A stretch of DNA of 64,000 nt from Volvox africanus (lineage: Eukaryota > Chlorophyta > Chlorophyceae > Chlamydomonadales > Volvocaceae). The DNA is taken from contig BSDZ01000028.1 of NCBI GenBank assembly GCA_030268105.1, positions 1,016,001 through 1,080,000 of the forward strand, given 5' to 3'. A program made the translations under genes and the position numbers. How positions within the stretch are numbered: the first letter of the stretch is position 1; every line of letters starts with the position of its first letter. Below, in pieces: positions 13,217 through 40,294 of the stretch. The notes beneath the pieces were generated by a model. The model saw only the letters and a program-made list of their open reading frames with translations. It was not told where the DNA came from and made no database searches.

Positions 13217-15030
13217 CCTCGTTCTGTAGTGCCCACTATTAGTTACGAGGCGGTGTAGGCGTCCCAGTGTCTGCTCTGTCTTCGAGTTGCGAGCTTGATG
13301 AATTCCTACGTAACCTTAAAGATAAGCTATAGAGTATATACTGGGTTCCAATTTATGGGAAGATGGCCCAACTACGCGTCTATGCCAGCCTATGTTGGTA
13401 TTCTGTCCGGGTTGCGTCAACATCGTAATCGTTCGTTGCAAGTTAAGCCAGCACCACCGTATGCCCGCAGAGTTATGTGGATGCTTTCAACTACTGCGAG
13501 ACATAAAGTCTTCGACAATCCCAACGGGATGATCGGAAATGAAATCCGTAGCAAGCTTTGTTCGCGCTTTGTAACCCCTTGTAGTCTGACGCAGATGTAG
13601 GGAAGAATGACTGTTATTGAATATCGTGAATTAGGTAATGACTTTCGTATTCACAAAATTAGGATGGGCTTTAACTTAATCTGATTATTTGCCGTTTGTA
13701 ACCAACGGTATGAACTTGCGTAAAATTCAGTAGACATGAAGTAATCATGAATGGTTGCCAAAATCTCCCAACTAGTATAAGAAGCCCATCTAGCTATTTT
13801 CAAAGTACATGTATGCTTCAGCCCGTCCCTATGTAGCTGCAGATCAGTAATTCCATGACCGTGTGCTGAATGAGATCAACATGGTCTTATGTATGGTGAG
13901 TCGTCGATCTCATGCATTCGCGTATCAAAGGTGGAGTTTCTGGGCCGTGGTTACATTAGCCTATCAGCCGTTTCATCGAGCTGCGCACAACCATAACAAT
14001 TGAACCAATCCCGTCCCCTCCCGTCTGGACGTCTTCGTCGTATACGATGTGCCCCTTAAGCCTCAAGGACAGACTCCCGAGGCTAAATATGCCAGCGGCC
14101 AACACCACCGCACGCCCAACACCCTCCGTACAGTATTTCCTCAAGTCCTCCAGGTGGCGAGGAAAAAGCAAAACATCGCCAGGACATGGAACAACTTATC
14201 AACAGCCAAACGTTTCCATGTGCCGTGGCTAGCTCTTTCGTCTCCTTTTATTCACACCGCCACAACATCCTGAGAGCATTGATGGCGATAAGTCACCATA
14301 TGATACCTAGGGGACATAGGACCTTCCGACGCCAGCTCGGCACAAGGGCACCAAACCGAGGTTGCATGGCCGCGCAAGCCATACCTTGCCATCAGCTACA
14401 ATTGCTGAACTGGGTTCTGTACCATACGGCGAGCACGTCCGTTTCTTATCCGAATTTGAGCTTTTTGCGGCCGATAATACGGACGAAAGATTGTCGGCGT
14501 CTTGACATGCAATTAGGATAACCACATGAGACATGACTGACAACGTTATTCAGGCTTCACGTCGTACATGCAAATGCTCGGACTCTCAGGAAAGCGTCAC
14601 CTTTCATAATGACATACCGATGGTAAACCACAGAAGTAAAGCAGGGGACCATCCTGGACCAAAATCCCAGCGCCGATGAGATCAGCCGTACAAAAATCAG
14701 CGATTCAAATCGGACACCTCGCGCACCTATCACCCGCTTCTTTCCCCGTCGCCCTGCCTGGAGATTCATTTCATCGGGCAGGTCGTCAGCAGACGCCGAC
14801 ACACATACACGCACATACATACACATGCAAACACACCACGCACGCAAACAAAAAGCTTATAAGTTGGCATTACCCTGCTCTCGTGTGTGTGTATGTGTGC
14901 GTGTCCGCGCCCCTGCCCGTTCAAGCAGCCTCGTTACCTCTTACTTAGCACCTGCAACACAAGCTGAGCTTGCTCGCTCCAGTCCCTCCCCCTCTCTCTC
15001 AAAGCAAAATTTAGCAAAAGCCTTGCCTTA
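13217..15030. other. Intergenic region between the Ser-rich gene and FLVA
   Basis: This stretch should hold the upstream region of the Ser-rich gene (near 13217-13600) and the 3' flank of FLVA. I see no convincing exons, RNA gene or mobile element. Short CA/GT runs occur near 14800-14900. A tRNA-like GGTTCAAATC string at about 12878, inside the neighbouring gene, does not form a cloverleaf. Confidence 0.4.
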
Positions 15031-15035
15031 TTACA
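15031..15035 (-). terminator. Candidate FLVA polyadenylation signal (TGTAA on - strand)
   Basis: The plus-strand TTACA reads TGTAA on the FLVA strand. It lies about 220 nt after the FLVA stop codon, a normal 3' UTR length for volvocine genes. Confidence 0.35.
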
Positions 15036-15256
15036 AAGCTTTTGTTCTTCATTTGGCAATATAGCCGTACCTGCTACCTCACCCGTACCCTTGCTTTGCT
15101 AAACTGTAAGCTCCCGGCCGGGTAGCAGCAGAACACCACGCCTAGTTTTCTTTTCTTTCGTTCAAAAAATCTTGCCCGAGCCCGAGCCTGAGCCCGAGGC
15201 CGATTTGCTACCGCGCCCAGCGTCGCCGAAGGCAACGCTGGAGTGCAAATAGAAGC

Positions 15257-18200
15257 TTAGTAGTGGTTGCCGACCTTACGGTGGTGAACTGCTGTAGGCG
15301 CGTTCTCGTCCAAGACCTTGCCGTCCAGAACCTTCGGAGCGGGGTCACCCGGGAACAACAAGGGTTTGGTTTTAGGGTTTAGGGTTTGGACCTGAGGAGG
15401 TAAAACAATTGGTAAATGACCGCTCCAAATATGTGTTTCACTCACAGAATCACCGAACAAACGAACAAACACGAACGGCGACGTCCAGTATATGGCCATG
15501 TGTGACCAGCCATCACCATCACGCCCTTTGATGCAGCCCATCGTGACCCCTTCCTTCGCCAAAACTCCCCCTACCCCAAGACGCCCCGAGGTTCCTCTCC
15601 CCATCAATCTCGAACTCATGACACACATGCGCGTAGATGAGGTAGTGGTCCCCGGCCTCCATCCTGGTGACCACTGAGCACTCCAAAAAGCTGTTTGCGG
15701 TCTTCAGCAGCGGCACGCCAAGATGTGGTGAGGGTACGGTGTCCAGACCTGCAGGGAGGGAGGTGAGATGGGGGAGGGAAGGGGAGAAAGCAGGATCAGA
15801 AAGGGGAATGTGTGTATGTGTGTGATGCACACGGTCAGGGAAGGATTGGGAGTGGAAAGGATGAAAGGAAATGGACCCGTTAAGAAGTACCGGTAGTTGG
15901 CCGAGTATTAGCAGTAGACACCCACCCTATTTCGTCTGTGCATGCGGTGCATCGGTCTCTCATCTCACGGCCTCCAACCCCCCTTCCCACCCCCATGACC
16001 CAGCTAGCCCTACCTGCCAGGCGATCCTCTCCGGGGCTGAAGGGTCGTGAGAGGGCCTTCATGATCGGCCGCTCCCGCCCCTCCGCCACCATGCTGACGG
16101 CAAACTTGCCGCCCACAACAAGCAGCTTCTCAATGGTGCGGTCCTTCTTCACCGCCACTGTCACACCGGGCGGGTCGAAGCTGGCTTGGGAGATCCAGCT
16201 GGCCAGCATGGTGCTGGTGACGTCCTCGTCCTTGGCGGTCAGAACTGAGAGGGAGCCCACCACGCGGCCCATGGCCAGCTGAGGACCACTCGCGTTTAGA
16301 GCACGAGTGCCTGTTCAAGCAACGAGCCGTGTCAAGAAAACGGAGAAAGAGGGCCACGCCGAGGGAGGAACCTCAACGCATGTGATGCAGCAGCATGGAT
16401 ATAGTCCTTACGATATCGTGGGCATCCCATGAAGCTTAAGGTAGGCAAGATTGGCCATCGGAGTTGAAAGATAACGTTGACGTTGTTTTGCTATGATACT
16501 GATGAAAAAATCGACGACGACGACGACGACGATGGTGATTGCTACTTAAGAGGAGGCGTTGCCGTCCCGCCTCCCCATTCCTTACCTGGTGCTGCGCTGA
16601 GCTCCTTCGTCTTGGCCCGCTTCTTGATGGACTGCGCCAGCGCACGACCGCTCTCCTCACAGAGCGAGAGGTCCTGCGGGGTTAGGCGATTTCCACAAAC
16701 ACACACACACACACACACACATTAGGGTTTGAGAGCGGCACAGTTCGAGGTAAGGTGGGATGCCGTACACATACAAGTTTTACGCCGTACACTCCCGGTC
16801 TCTACCGCTGTTGCTGCGGATTCCGCATCTGCTTCGGCCGCTTCGTGAACGCAATCCAACCAATCTACATTCACCGGAATTTATCGGAGCAACACATTTC
16901 TCAACAACATTCCTCAACAGAAGGTAAACTTTTTTAGAAAAATCATAAAAACATTTGCACGAGGGGTTCTAACTCTTACAAAATTCCGGTGGATTCTGAG
17001 TCCTTGATTCCAATAACTTGTTTCATCAAATATTTAAACAAATACCCCACAAATGCCAAAACCACATCCTACTCAATCAGTGCTTCCCCCTCTGCCATGC
17101 CTTGGCTGTGGGCTTGAACTTGACCCGGATGGAGTCGAAGGCGAAGCCGAAACCGGCATCCCGCAGCCGCCCCTCCATCTCATCCACCGCCTCTCCGCTC
17201 CATCCGAAGCTGCCAAACACCCCGCACGGCATGGCCTTGGCGGATGGCTCACGGAGAATGGCGCCCATAGCCACTGAGACCTGGGTCGGCATGTGGCCGC
17301 CCAGGGTGGGGCTGCCTGTGCGCGTTTCGGGGGACGTACGACGGGGAGGTACAAGGAGTGAGAATAGCAGGAAGCCAAGTACCACGGGACCTCCCTCCAC
17401 TTCTCTCATTCCCCCCTGCCCCTGCCCCTGTGGCCCTGTGCCCCTGCCCCTCTCCCTGCCCCTGCCCCTGTGGCCCTGTGCCCCTGCTCCTCTCCCTGCC
17501 CCTGCCCCTGTGGCCCTGTGCCCCTGCTCCTCTCCCTTCCAAGAATCGCACGTACACACTTTCTTCCTCCTCGCAGCTCAGTTCAAAATCACACACACAC
17601 AAAAACACAAAAAGCTCGAACATTCGTACACACTCGTACGCACACGCTTACCCAGCACGAAGCCCTGTGATCGGCTGACTGCCTCCGAGACCTCCTGCAG
17701 GCTGGCGAGCTCCAGGTTGACGGTCTCCACCGCCACACCGCCTTTCGTGATCCCTCTGCTGATAGCCTGCAGGGATGAGCGGGCCAGGAGCGGGGATGGG
17801 GCGGAGATTGCAGAGTCGGGGAACTCAAAAAAGCAGGGGACCGAGTGCGATTCGGACTTACGCCTATATGGATGTGGACTTGTCTAAATAAGGAATGCTA
17901 TAAGGACTTTACTTGGGAGGAGTACAGCCTCCTGACATGCATGTACCTCAATCGGCACTCGACATAGCAATAATAAAAACATTAAGTATAAATATCATCA
18001 GCTGAAATGGCCTAAAGTTACTTACTAATATTAGCAAAATTGGGGCAAAGATCAGCACATACAACATGAATGCGTTATTAAAAGAGCAATTTGCTAATGT
18101 TGCCTAGTTTTTGGAGTTGTATTAACCGCCTCTCAGCTGCATCAAATGATTTTCACAATGAATCAAATCGAACAAGTCCATGGTTGACAAGAAGTGCCGA

Positions 18201-21200
18201 ATACCTGAGCCAGTGCTGCCGTATTGCCGTATGCCGAGGCGTAGAAGACCGCAGCACAGGTCGTAGCAGCGGCCTTGATTTGCTCGTCCGCCCACTTACG
18301 GTACTCTTGGAGCAACTGGGTCACAGCCGAAGAGACGCCGGGGCCGTGCATTGGCAGTAGCATGCAAACGGGCAGTGGCCCCGACCCAGGGGTCACTCCT
18401 TCGGAGGCGGCGGCGCCTGCCGTAGTGGCTGGCGCAGGCCCCTCCGCATCCGCCGCCGCGACCTTCTCCAGTCGCAGAAGGCTCCGGAAGAAGCTGCGGG
18501 AGTTGGGATGTTTCAAAAGGCGCTAAGAGAACATAGGTTGACTGTTGGACAGCTGGTTAGGCAGTTGGGAGTTGTTATTAATGGCCAAAAACGTACCTTC
18601 GCAGCGCCGCACTGGTCTTGTTGACCCGCTTGGGTGCCGTACCGGGTCTACGACGAGCAGGAACCAGATCCAGCTTGTCCAGCGCCGCGGCAGCCTGATG
18701 CGCAACAATGGCAGGGGTGGGGTAAGTAGCAGCAGCGTCCCTCCGCATCGCCCCCTCCCCCTCCCCCTCCCCCTCGTCGTGCTAGCCCGGGTCGGGTTGG
18801 TTGGTCGGTTGGGTCAAGGCGCGTTAGTTTGTTGGTATACAGGGGGGTTGGGAGGAGCACGCGCTTGACAGCGACCAGCGGTCAGCTCAGTTTTCCTTTC
18901 CTTTTTCCACGCATTTCTTTCGCCGCCAGCAGCGAGGCCGATAGTATACTTTATTACGGTTTCGATTGAGTTTTTCCTGCATTTCTTCGCGGCCTTGGCG
19001 GCAACCTGGTTTACGTTTTCTGGGTCTCCGCGTCGGCAGCAGCCTTGGACGCGGACGACAGTCAGTCATCCTTGACGGTTAGTCCTGGCTTCGTCAGCGA
19101 TCATTACCAGCGTTTCAATGTTCGTCTCCCTCCCCCTTCCCCTCCCCCTCTCCCACCTCGTCTACTTTTCTGCTTCATGTTTTCCAGCGTTGCAGCGTTG
19201 AAGGGAGACGGAGAACTCCTATCGCTTCTGAGATTTCTTCCTCCCCACCCAACTATCTTGCCACCGGCTCTCCCCAACACACACCCGACGCTATATCCCC
19301 ACCCCACCCCACCTGACGTGCAGACGGCGCCAGCATGCACTCAAAGTAATAGCGCCAGTCGTCTCCGAAACCCTCCCAACCGTTCTCGTCCAGAGCCTCG
19401 CCCTTCCGAAGGGGGGACCGGGGGAACAAGGAGGACGAGGTGGGGGTTTGGGTGTGTGAATTCGCAGCCCAATTGGTGAGACCAGAGACCCATGATAGCG
19501 GTTGAGGACTTTTCAGAACTAAGAAACCAACCATCAAAACATAAAGACACAAAACATGGCTAATATACAAACAAATAAACACAAGCATACTTCTAAAACC
19601 CTAGGACTGATAGGGCCCATGAGACAGTGAATGCCACGAACCCAAACACCCAATAGCGGGGGGGGGGGGGGAAACGTCTGAGGGGTCCAAGTTTAGGGGT
19701 GATTTAACAGCACTTCCCGCTATTCTTCTTCTCTGTAAAATCGCACCAGAAGATAACAAACAAGAAGCTGGTGTTTAGGGTTGGGTCTCGGGACGGAGGT
19801 CAGTGACCTCAGCCTCAGCCTCAGATGCCAGATGGGTCAAACGTGGGCTGATGTACGGATGTCAACGCGATGGTCAGCACCTGTTCATTCCACCCCGACC
19901 GGTGCCCCTTCACAGCTCGACGGATACAGCTCTTCGTACGAAAACAAGTGGTCCAACCGCTGCAGCGTAACCGCTGACCGTTAACTCACCTCTGAGGGGG
20001 CCACGTGCGCGGCGAACAGTTTGGATGAAAACAAAAGACGGTTGACAGGGTCGTGTACGACAAGCAGGTCTGGCCATCGGGGTGTGGGCGTCAGGAAGGC
20101 CTGGCGATGCAGTCGACGGTTGGGAGTTGCAGCGGGGGACGAATTAGGCAGTTAATGTCACCGTTGGGGTAACTGGAGGATAGAGAGGCTCGGGCTCGGG
20201 CCCTATATGCCGTCCTCCGCTGGCGCTTATTCGTCTATTCCAATACACGACATGGCGGCATGAAGGTTTTTTCCGTACCGTTTTTCCCTCATTTTAACCC
20301 TTCCCCTCCACCCTATGGGACTCGACCTCCCCTCCCAGATAGCCCTTCTATAACCCCACCTGCAGCTGATCCTCCTCTCCTGGACCGCACGGCGCCACCT
20401 GCGCACCCGACCTCGCCACTACCAGCTGTACGCTAGTCAGCAGGTGGGCCTTATCAGCCTTTTCCCCTGTGCAGAAGAGAAGCGGGCGGGATTTTACATA
20501 TAGCCTATGTGACCGTGTGTATTCGACACTGTCATGTGGGGATAGGGCCCAACAGCCAGACGGAGACGGTGTGTGTAAAACGGAGAGCCGTGCCGGTCTT
20601 TCCTGCTTTCCTGCACAGTTGGCGGTGGCGGTGAAAATGTTGGCCTGGGTCCGTGAACCATGTTCCTTACGCGGTGCTCTCCGTGGAGATCACGGAGAGC
20701 AGCAGCAGAAGTCAGGGTTTGAGAATACATAATTTGAATTCTGTAATTGTGACAAGAGCGCCAGGTGCCAGGGAAGTCAGCTTGGGGCAGAGGTGTTTTG
20801 AAGAGGACTCACCGAGGGCGGGCTGCAGCAATCGCAGCGCGGGGTTCGAGAGCACCACCTGCAGCGGCCCCACCACCGTGGCCGACGCATCCGCTACCTC
20901 CTTGCGGCGGGCCAGCAGTAACTCCAGGGATGGGACGGACTTGGTGTCCAGCTGGGTGATGATGAGGTGGGTTAGGGAAGTCAGGGGCACCTCGGACTCC
21001 ACAGCGCTCACTGGGTTGGGTTGAGTTGGGTTGGGAGGCGGAGAAGGTAGGATCGAAGTGTGTGTGTATGTGCGTGCCGTACCGGACAAAGGGGTTGCGA
21101 GCGCAATGTACGATGCAGTTAAGAGAAACCTGCAAGGCCAGAGACAGAGCGGATCTGATGTACAGAGGTGCCCTATGAATAAAAAGATGGAGATAGTCAA

Positions 21201-22592
21201 AAGACGCTGTGCTAATAAAAGCCGACGGAAGAGAGAAGATGTTAGGACTACTTTTCGCAATAAGTCTGCTAAAGGCTAAATACGACTTTTTTATGTACGA
21301 CAACAAATTTTCAACAAAAGACACCCGGTCAGGAGCCGTGCGAGAGTAGAGAAATGGCCGAGAGTGATCGATACCGAAGCCGCCGCAGCTACAGGCCGCG
21401 CCGCCACTTGCTGTACGAAACATGACTCACCAAACTTATCGCCATACGCCTCGTACGGTACATCAATGAGCACAGTGGCGCCCGGCGTCTGCCGAGCAAC
21501 AATTGGTTGGACGTACCGTCAGTACCAAAAAGATGGAAGAGGCATGAATTGGGATTTCGGTTGTTAGGAGTTGCTAGCTTGCCGAAGATCCATGGGGGAG
21601 ATGCCAGGATGGAGAGAGAGTGCGACATCAGAAAATGGTAGCGGTTCTTGTCTTTTGAGGCTATGTGCGAGCTCACCATGAATAAGCCGGATAAGCAATT
21701 GAATTAAATTAAACTCACCGTCAATAGGTAGGAATTGTCAGTCGTACCGCGTTTCATGCCGTACTCCACCTCGTACTTCAAGCGCTCACAACGACAGGTA
21801 CCTCGGAGCATCTTAGCGTTAGGTGCAACCGTGTAGATGCTGTAGTCCACGATAACTGGCTCAATTGGAGGCTGTGGAGGGGGGAGGCGGGGACGGGAGA
21901 GGAAAAAGTTCTCCGTCATTTCCCACGCATATCTTCATGGCATGCAGTCAACTGTTGTCAGAAAGGAAAGCGTCCCGCTCTCGCAGTAATACTTCTTTCT
22001 TCCTTCTTATCCTCTTTTACATGTATCGCTCATCTCCACACTTGTAATGCTCGTCCCTAGTATTTAGTTAAGGTTTCGGAACGATGGATCTGTTATCGAT
22101 GGAAGAGGCAGATTTGTTGATGACTCAAATCCTCTCCACCCGACGGCGAAGGAGGGAAGGGGCTGACGAGATTTGAGGAGAGGAGAGGAGAAAGAGACAC
22201 AGAGGGAGCCAGAGAAAGTTCCTTCTTCCAAGCTGAGGAAAATACCCACAAATCCGGCTCTATACTTTCGACACCACAAACTGTTTCAAGGCTCACTGCG
22301 ATGGGAAAGCTGAATTCCCTCAAGTCTCTGTTTATGCGTGCCCATACCCAAAACCTCCTACCGGTACGGGTGCTGGACCCATCTGGCTAGTGACCAGAGG
22401 CGCAGCGGTCGCTTGTGTTAGACACGTTGACTTTAGTCGCCGATAAGAAATTGAAACAGCCCGCGATTTCTTAAGGACTGGGCGCTGGATGGGAGCAGGA
22501 GTGAAAGCATGGCCTCGGACGAGTCTGGGCGCTGCATATTTGCCGCTGGACCGCGCATCCTCTCGCAGTTGATGACGATTTGATACACGCAT
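15257..22592 (-). CDS. FLVA: Flavodiiron protein, FLVA (Flv1-like) class, plastid
   Basis: Flavodiiron proteins reduce O2 to water with electrons from photosystem I and protect PSI in fluctuating light; FLVA works with FLVB in the stroma. Exons (- strand): 22592-22362, 21871-21719, 21488-21431, 21010-20813, 20466-20360, 20100-19990, 19402-19313, 18694-18597, 18493-18205, 17766-17652, 17315-17101, 16673-16586, 16310-16014, 15748-15627, 15391-15257. All phases match, giving 768 residues. Residues 1-77 resemble a plastid transit peptide (Arg/Ser/Ala-rich, few acids). Then come a metallo-beta-lactamase-like domain (MKRGTTDNSYLL, DVPYEAYGDKF, LFSSKLFAAHVAPS, LPMHGPG), a flavodoxin domain (VFYASAYGNTAALAQ, GSPTLGGHMPTQ, GVFGSFGWSGEA) and a flavin-reductase domain (GSLSVLTAKDE, SQASFDPPG, end TAVHHRKVGNHY). 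The canonical HxExDH diiron ligands are absent (TQLDTK), which points to FLVA rather than FLVB. The intron after 17101 starts with GC. Confidence 0.9.
15360..15391 (-). repeat. Telomere-like repeat at the start of the last FLVA exon
   Basis: The plus strand reads AGGGTTTGG, TTTTAGGG, TTTAGGG, TTTGG in succession; the TTTTAGGG and TTTAGGG units equal Chlamydomonas- and Volvox-type telomere units. On the FLVA strand the acceptor CAG lies directly upstream. The repeat becomes the first ten codons of the last exon (VQTLNPKTKP) in the frame that leads to the conserved C-terminus. This is too short to be a telomere. Confidence 0.7.
17421..17540. repeat. 40-bp tandem repeat, three copies, in an FLVA intron
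   Basis: The string TGGCCCTGTG recurs at 17431, 17471 and 17511, a 40-bp period, with CCCTGCCCCTGCCCCTG between copies. The last two copies share CTCC where the first has CCCC. The array lies in the intron between FLVA exons 17652-17766 and 17101-17315. Confidence 0.85.
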
Positions 22593-24696
22593 TTTAGTTA
22601 CGTATGACCCGATAACGCACAGCGAGTAGGCTTGGTAATGCTCGGCGAGGTAACAGACGTAAGCGAGGGATGATTGGGCGTATTGATATAGGACTAGTTA
22701 GCCAGCCCGAATGAGATATTATGAGCTATTAAGGAAAGCATACAATTGGTTAGGTGCTCCATTCCGTACGATTGTTTAATCCTCTCCAAACCTCTAACTA
22801 CACTTCAAACGCTTATTATTGAATGTTGAGCTTGTTATGTGGAATGCACTATTACCGTGTTATGAAAGCGATCGCACCAATATCGTGCACTCAATAATCT
22901 ACATATACTTTTAACGTTGGTGTTTGCCGAAGGGTTTATCCAATCCCAGCACATCGTGGCAATGATTTAGGCTTACAGTGATGAAGCCTGCACAAATAAT
23001 TTAGGACTATGAAAGAATCTAGCCATTTCGAGGCTTACTTAGGCTTTACCTAGTACTTTAATGTTTTAAAGCGAGCGGGTATCATCCGAGCCCAAAGTTT
23101 GTTATGAAACTTTCTTTGCCATCGCCAGGCAGGCTCAGCAATTGCTTTCGACAGCGTGGAAGCCTTGTCCGGAAGTTGTGTCGCAAACTTATGGGAAGCT
23201 CGATATGCAGAACGGTGTGCGCGGTGCCTTCGCATGTCATTATCGGACAACTCATGATTTCTGGATCAGTAATTGCATTCGCAATCTTGGTCCCCAACAG
23301 AGCTCTGGTCCCCCTACAGCGATTCCACGTCTCAATATAAGTGGAATCAATTCTGCCCTCATAGAGTCTTTATAAATCAGCATCTTCGCGTATGCCCTGA
23401 CAGCAAATGAACCTATCAACTATTAAATACTGCCCACTCTCCAAGGACAGAAGCGTCCCCAAAGTGGGACGTATGGCCTGTGAGGGGCAAGGACGAGAGG
23501 AGCAAGGACAAGGCTCATGTGCTTGACGGGTACAGATAGTGTGGGTTAGGACTGTCCCTAGGGGCCCCCTGCCATACCAGCTGCGATATTAATACCCGGC
23601 CTCAGACTGAAGGCCGCCTTCAAAACCAATTATCACTCCACCAACCAGCCACACGCAGTTCTTCGCCCCATTCAAGCCGGATCCACACGTTCACATGCCG
23701 ACTTTTGGGGTTTAGACAGAGCCAGTCAACCTCAATGGGGATACAGCAACTCCTCCTACATACCTTATGTTTGCAGAAAAAACAACGTACTTCCATGCCG
23801 CACCGTACTGTATTGTATTGTACTGAGCTGTGCTATTCTTGAACCTACAGCGGCAGCCAGCAATTTGCTAGACCCTCGTCTCCGCCCAGCTTATTAGGAT
23901 GGTGGGTCCTCAAAGGCACGACAATTACTATCATTGGTACAGGACAGCTCGATCTGACGATCCAATTCCAAACGAACTATCGCCTTTTGCCACAAGGGTT
24001 GATGGCATTATGTAAGCTATACCTCCTACAACACTCTGCTCCCTTTCACCTCCGAATTATCAACACAGCTTTGTCAGTCGACAACCGCAAGCCATGCTGA
24101 TGGAATGGACCCGCCCGAGGGTCGGTACACACCTCCATTCCCTTTTCTCCCCACACCACACCACACCACAGAGGAGGGCGGGTTGCCTCCTTCCCACCAC
24201 CATTGTGCATGTATGTCCCTGTTCTCATCCGAGCGCGTTGACGAAATTAAGTGAAATAATCATATATTGATATTGATATTCATCGGAAAAAGTCACCCAT
24301 TCCCGAATGATGACCGGCCATGCCTTCCAGCCATATCTTCCATACCTTGGGTCCGCTTCTGTGTCTTTATCGTGCACACCAAACTCGTGCGACCTCCCGC
24401 ACGACCACCACCACCAAATTCCCCCATCCCAGTAAACAGCAACCATATATCCCACAGCACGCCAAGTGTCACGGTAACCGCAAGACCTCCCTGGGCGAAG
24501 TGTCGTTGCTCCAAAGAGAGGCTCCGGCCGCTGCCTAGTTCACGAGCACTGTAAAACCAAAATGGACAAGGCACAATGACATACGGGGAATGGTGCCGCC
24601 ACCTTCGCGCGCTCAACATCCTGCAAGTCGAGCATGCACACTACGATAATAGAGAACGAGATTCAACTTCTCCCCCAACGCCGTTAGCTACATCCC
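22593..24696. other. Intergenic region upstream of FLVA
   Basis: This 2.1-kb AT-rich stretch holds the FLVA promoter side and the 3' flank of the channel gene. I see no gene here. Frames at 23050-23375 are short and have no motif. A GGGGCCCCCTGCC-type string at about 23561 resembles one at about 34366 inside the channel intron, hinting at shared repeat sequence. Confidence 0.4.
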
Positions 24697-39691
<14,995 letters not shown>

Positions 39692-40294
39692 CGAAAGCCA
39701 ATTGTATTTAGAGATTCCAGGCAAGGAAGGAACAGCTAAAGCATATTACTCACATTGGTGGAGGGCTGCCCATAGTGATTGTGCCATCCTGAGAAAATAG
39801 TTGGTAAGTGCGGCATTTATCTACAAAAGATATGCATGTGATTCTTTCTCTCGATATGCCTAAAATGGAGGACAAAATGCAAAGCTGACAAAGTCTGTGT
39901 ACGTTACTCGCCTCCAGAGGACTTTACGGGAAAGGGATATATTGTGCGCAATTATATATCCTAAAAAGTATGGTCGTGCAAGTTGTGCGGTTTTTATAAT
40001 TACTGAGCAATAGCGAGTTATAAACAAAATTCCCCATAGTCGATGATTGTTGGCTCTGGTTGTCGGCAATCGTCGAACGTGATTTCGCATGTGCCTTATA
40101 TAAGTTGTCTATTCTATTCTGTACCTTGTAATAGTATATGGACCTTTTAGTATAAATAAAGCAGAGACTAGCCTAAGTGTGAAGCTGAGATTGGTCATTG
40201 TGAAACATCTTTAGGATACACCAGGTTTTTGGTTACAATTTCAGTCTTAAACTGGGACGTGGCTTTACGGTCTGGCTTTATTAGTTAACGTAGA
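39692..40294. promoter_or_regulatory. Shared divergent upstream region of the channel and YbeD-like genes
   Basis: The two start codons are 603 bp apart and face away from each other, so both promoters must lie in or near this AT-rich stretch. TATA-like elements for the + gene are TATATAAG at 40097-40104 and TATAAATAA at 40151-40159, the latter 136 nt before the ATG. For the - gene, ATATATCC-type AT-rich sequence at about 39938-39960 is a weak candidate. Confidence 0.5.

Noticed and set aside
15360..15391. Chromosome end or interstitial telomere block
   Set aside because: Only about four degenerate units, embedded in an FLVA exon with coding sequence on both sides.
18887..19069. Apparent extra FLVA exon (Arg-rich, VAAKAAKK in another frame)
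   Set aside because: The flanking exons 19402-19313 and 18694-18597 already join in phase and give the expected family sequence (ARQ-AAAALDKL).
22593..24696. Small frames at 23050-23375 as a separate gene
   Set aside because: Frames overlap on both strands with comparable lengths, and none shows domain motifs or splice partners.
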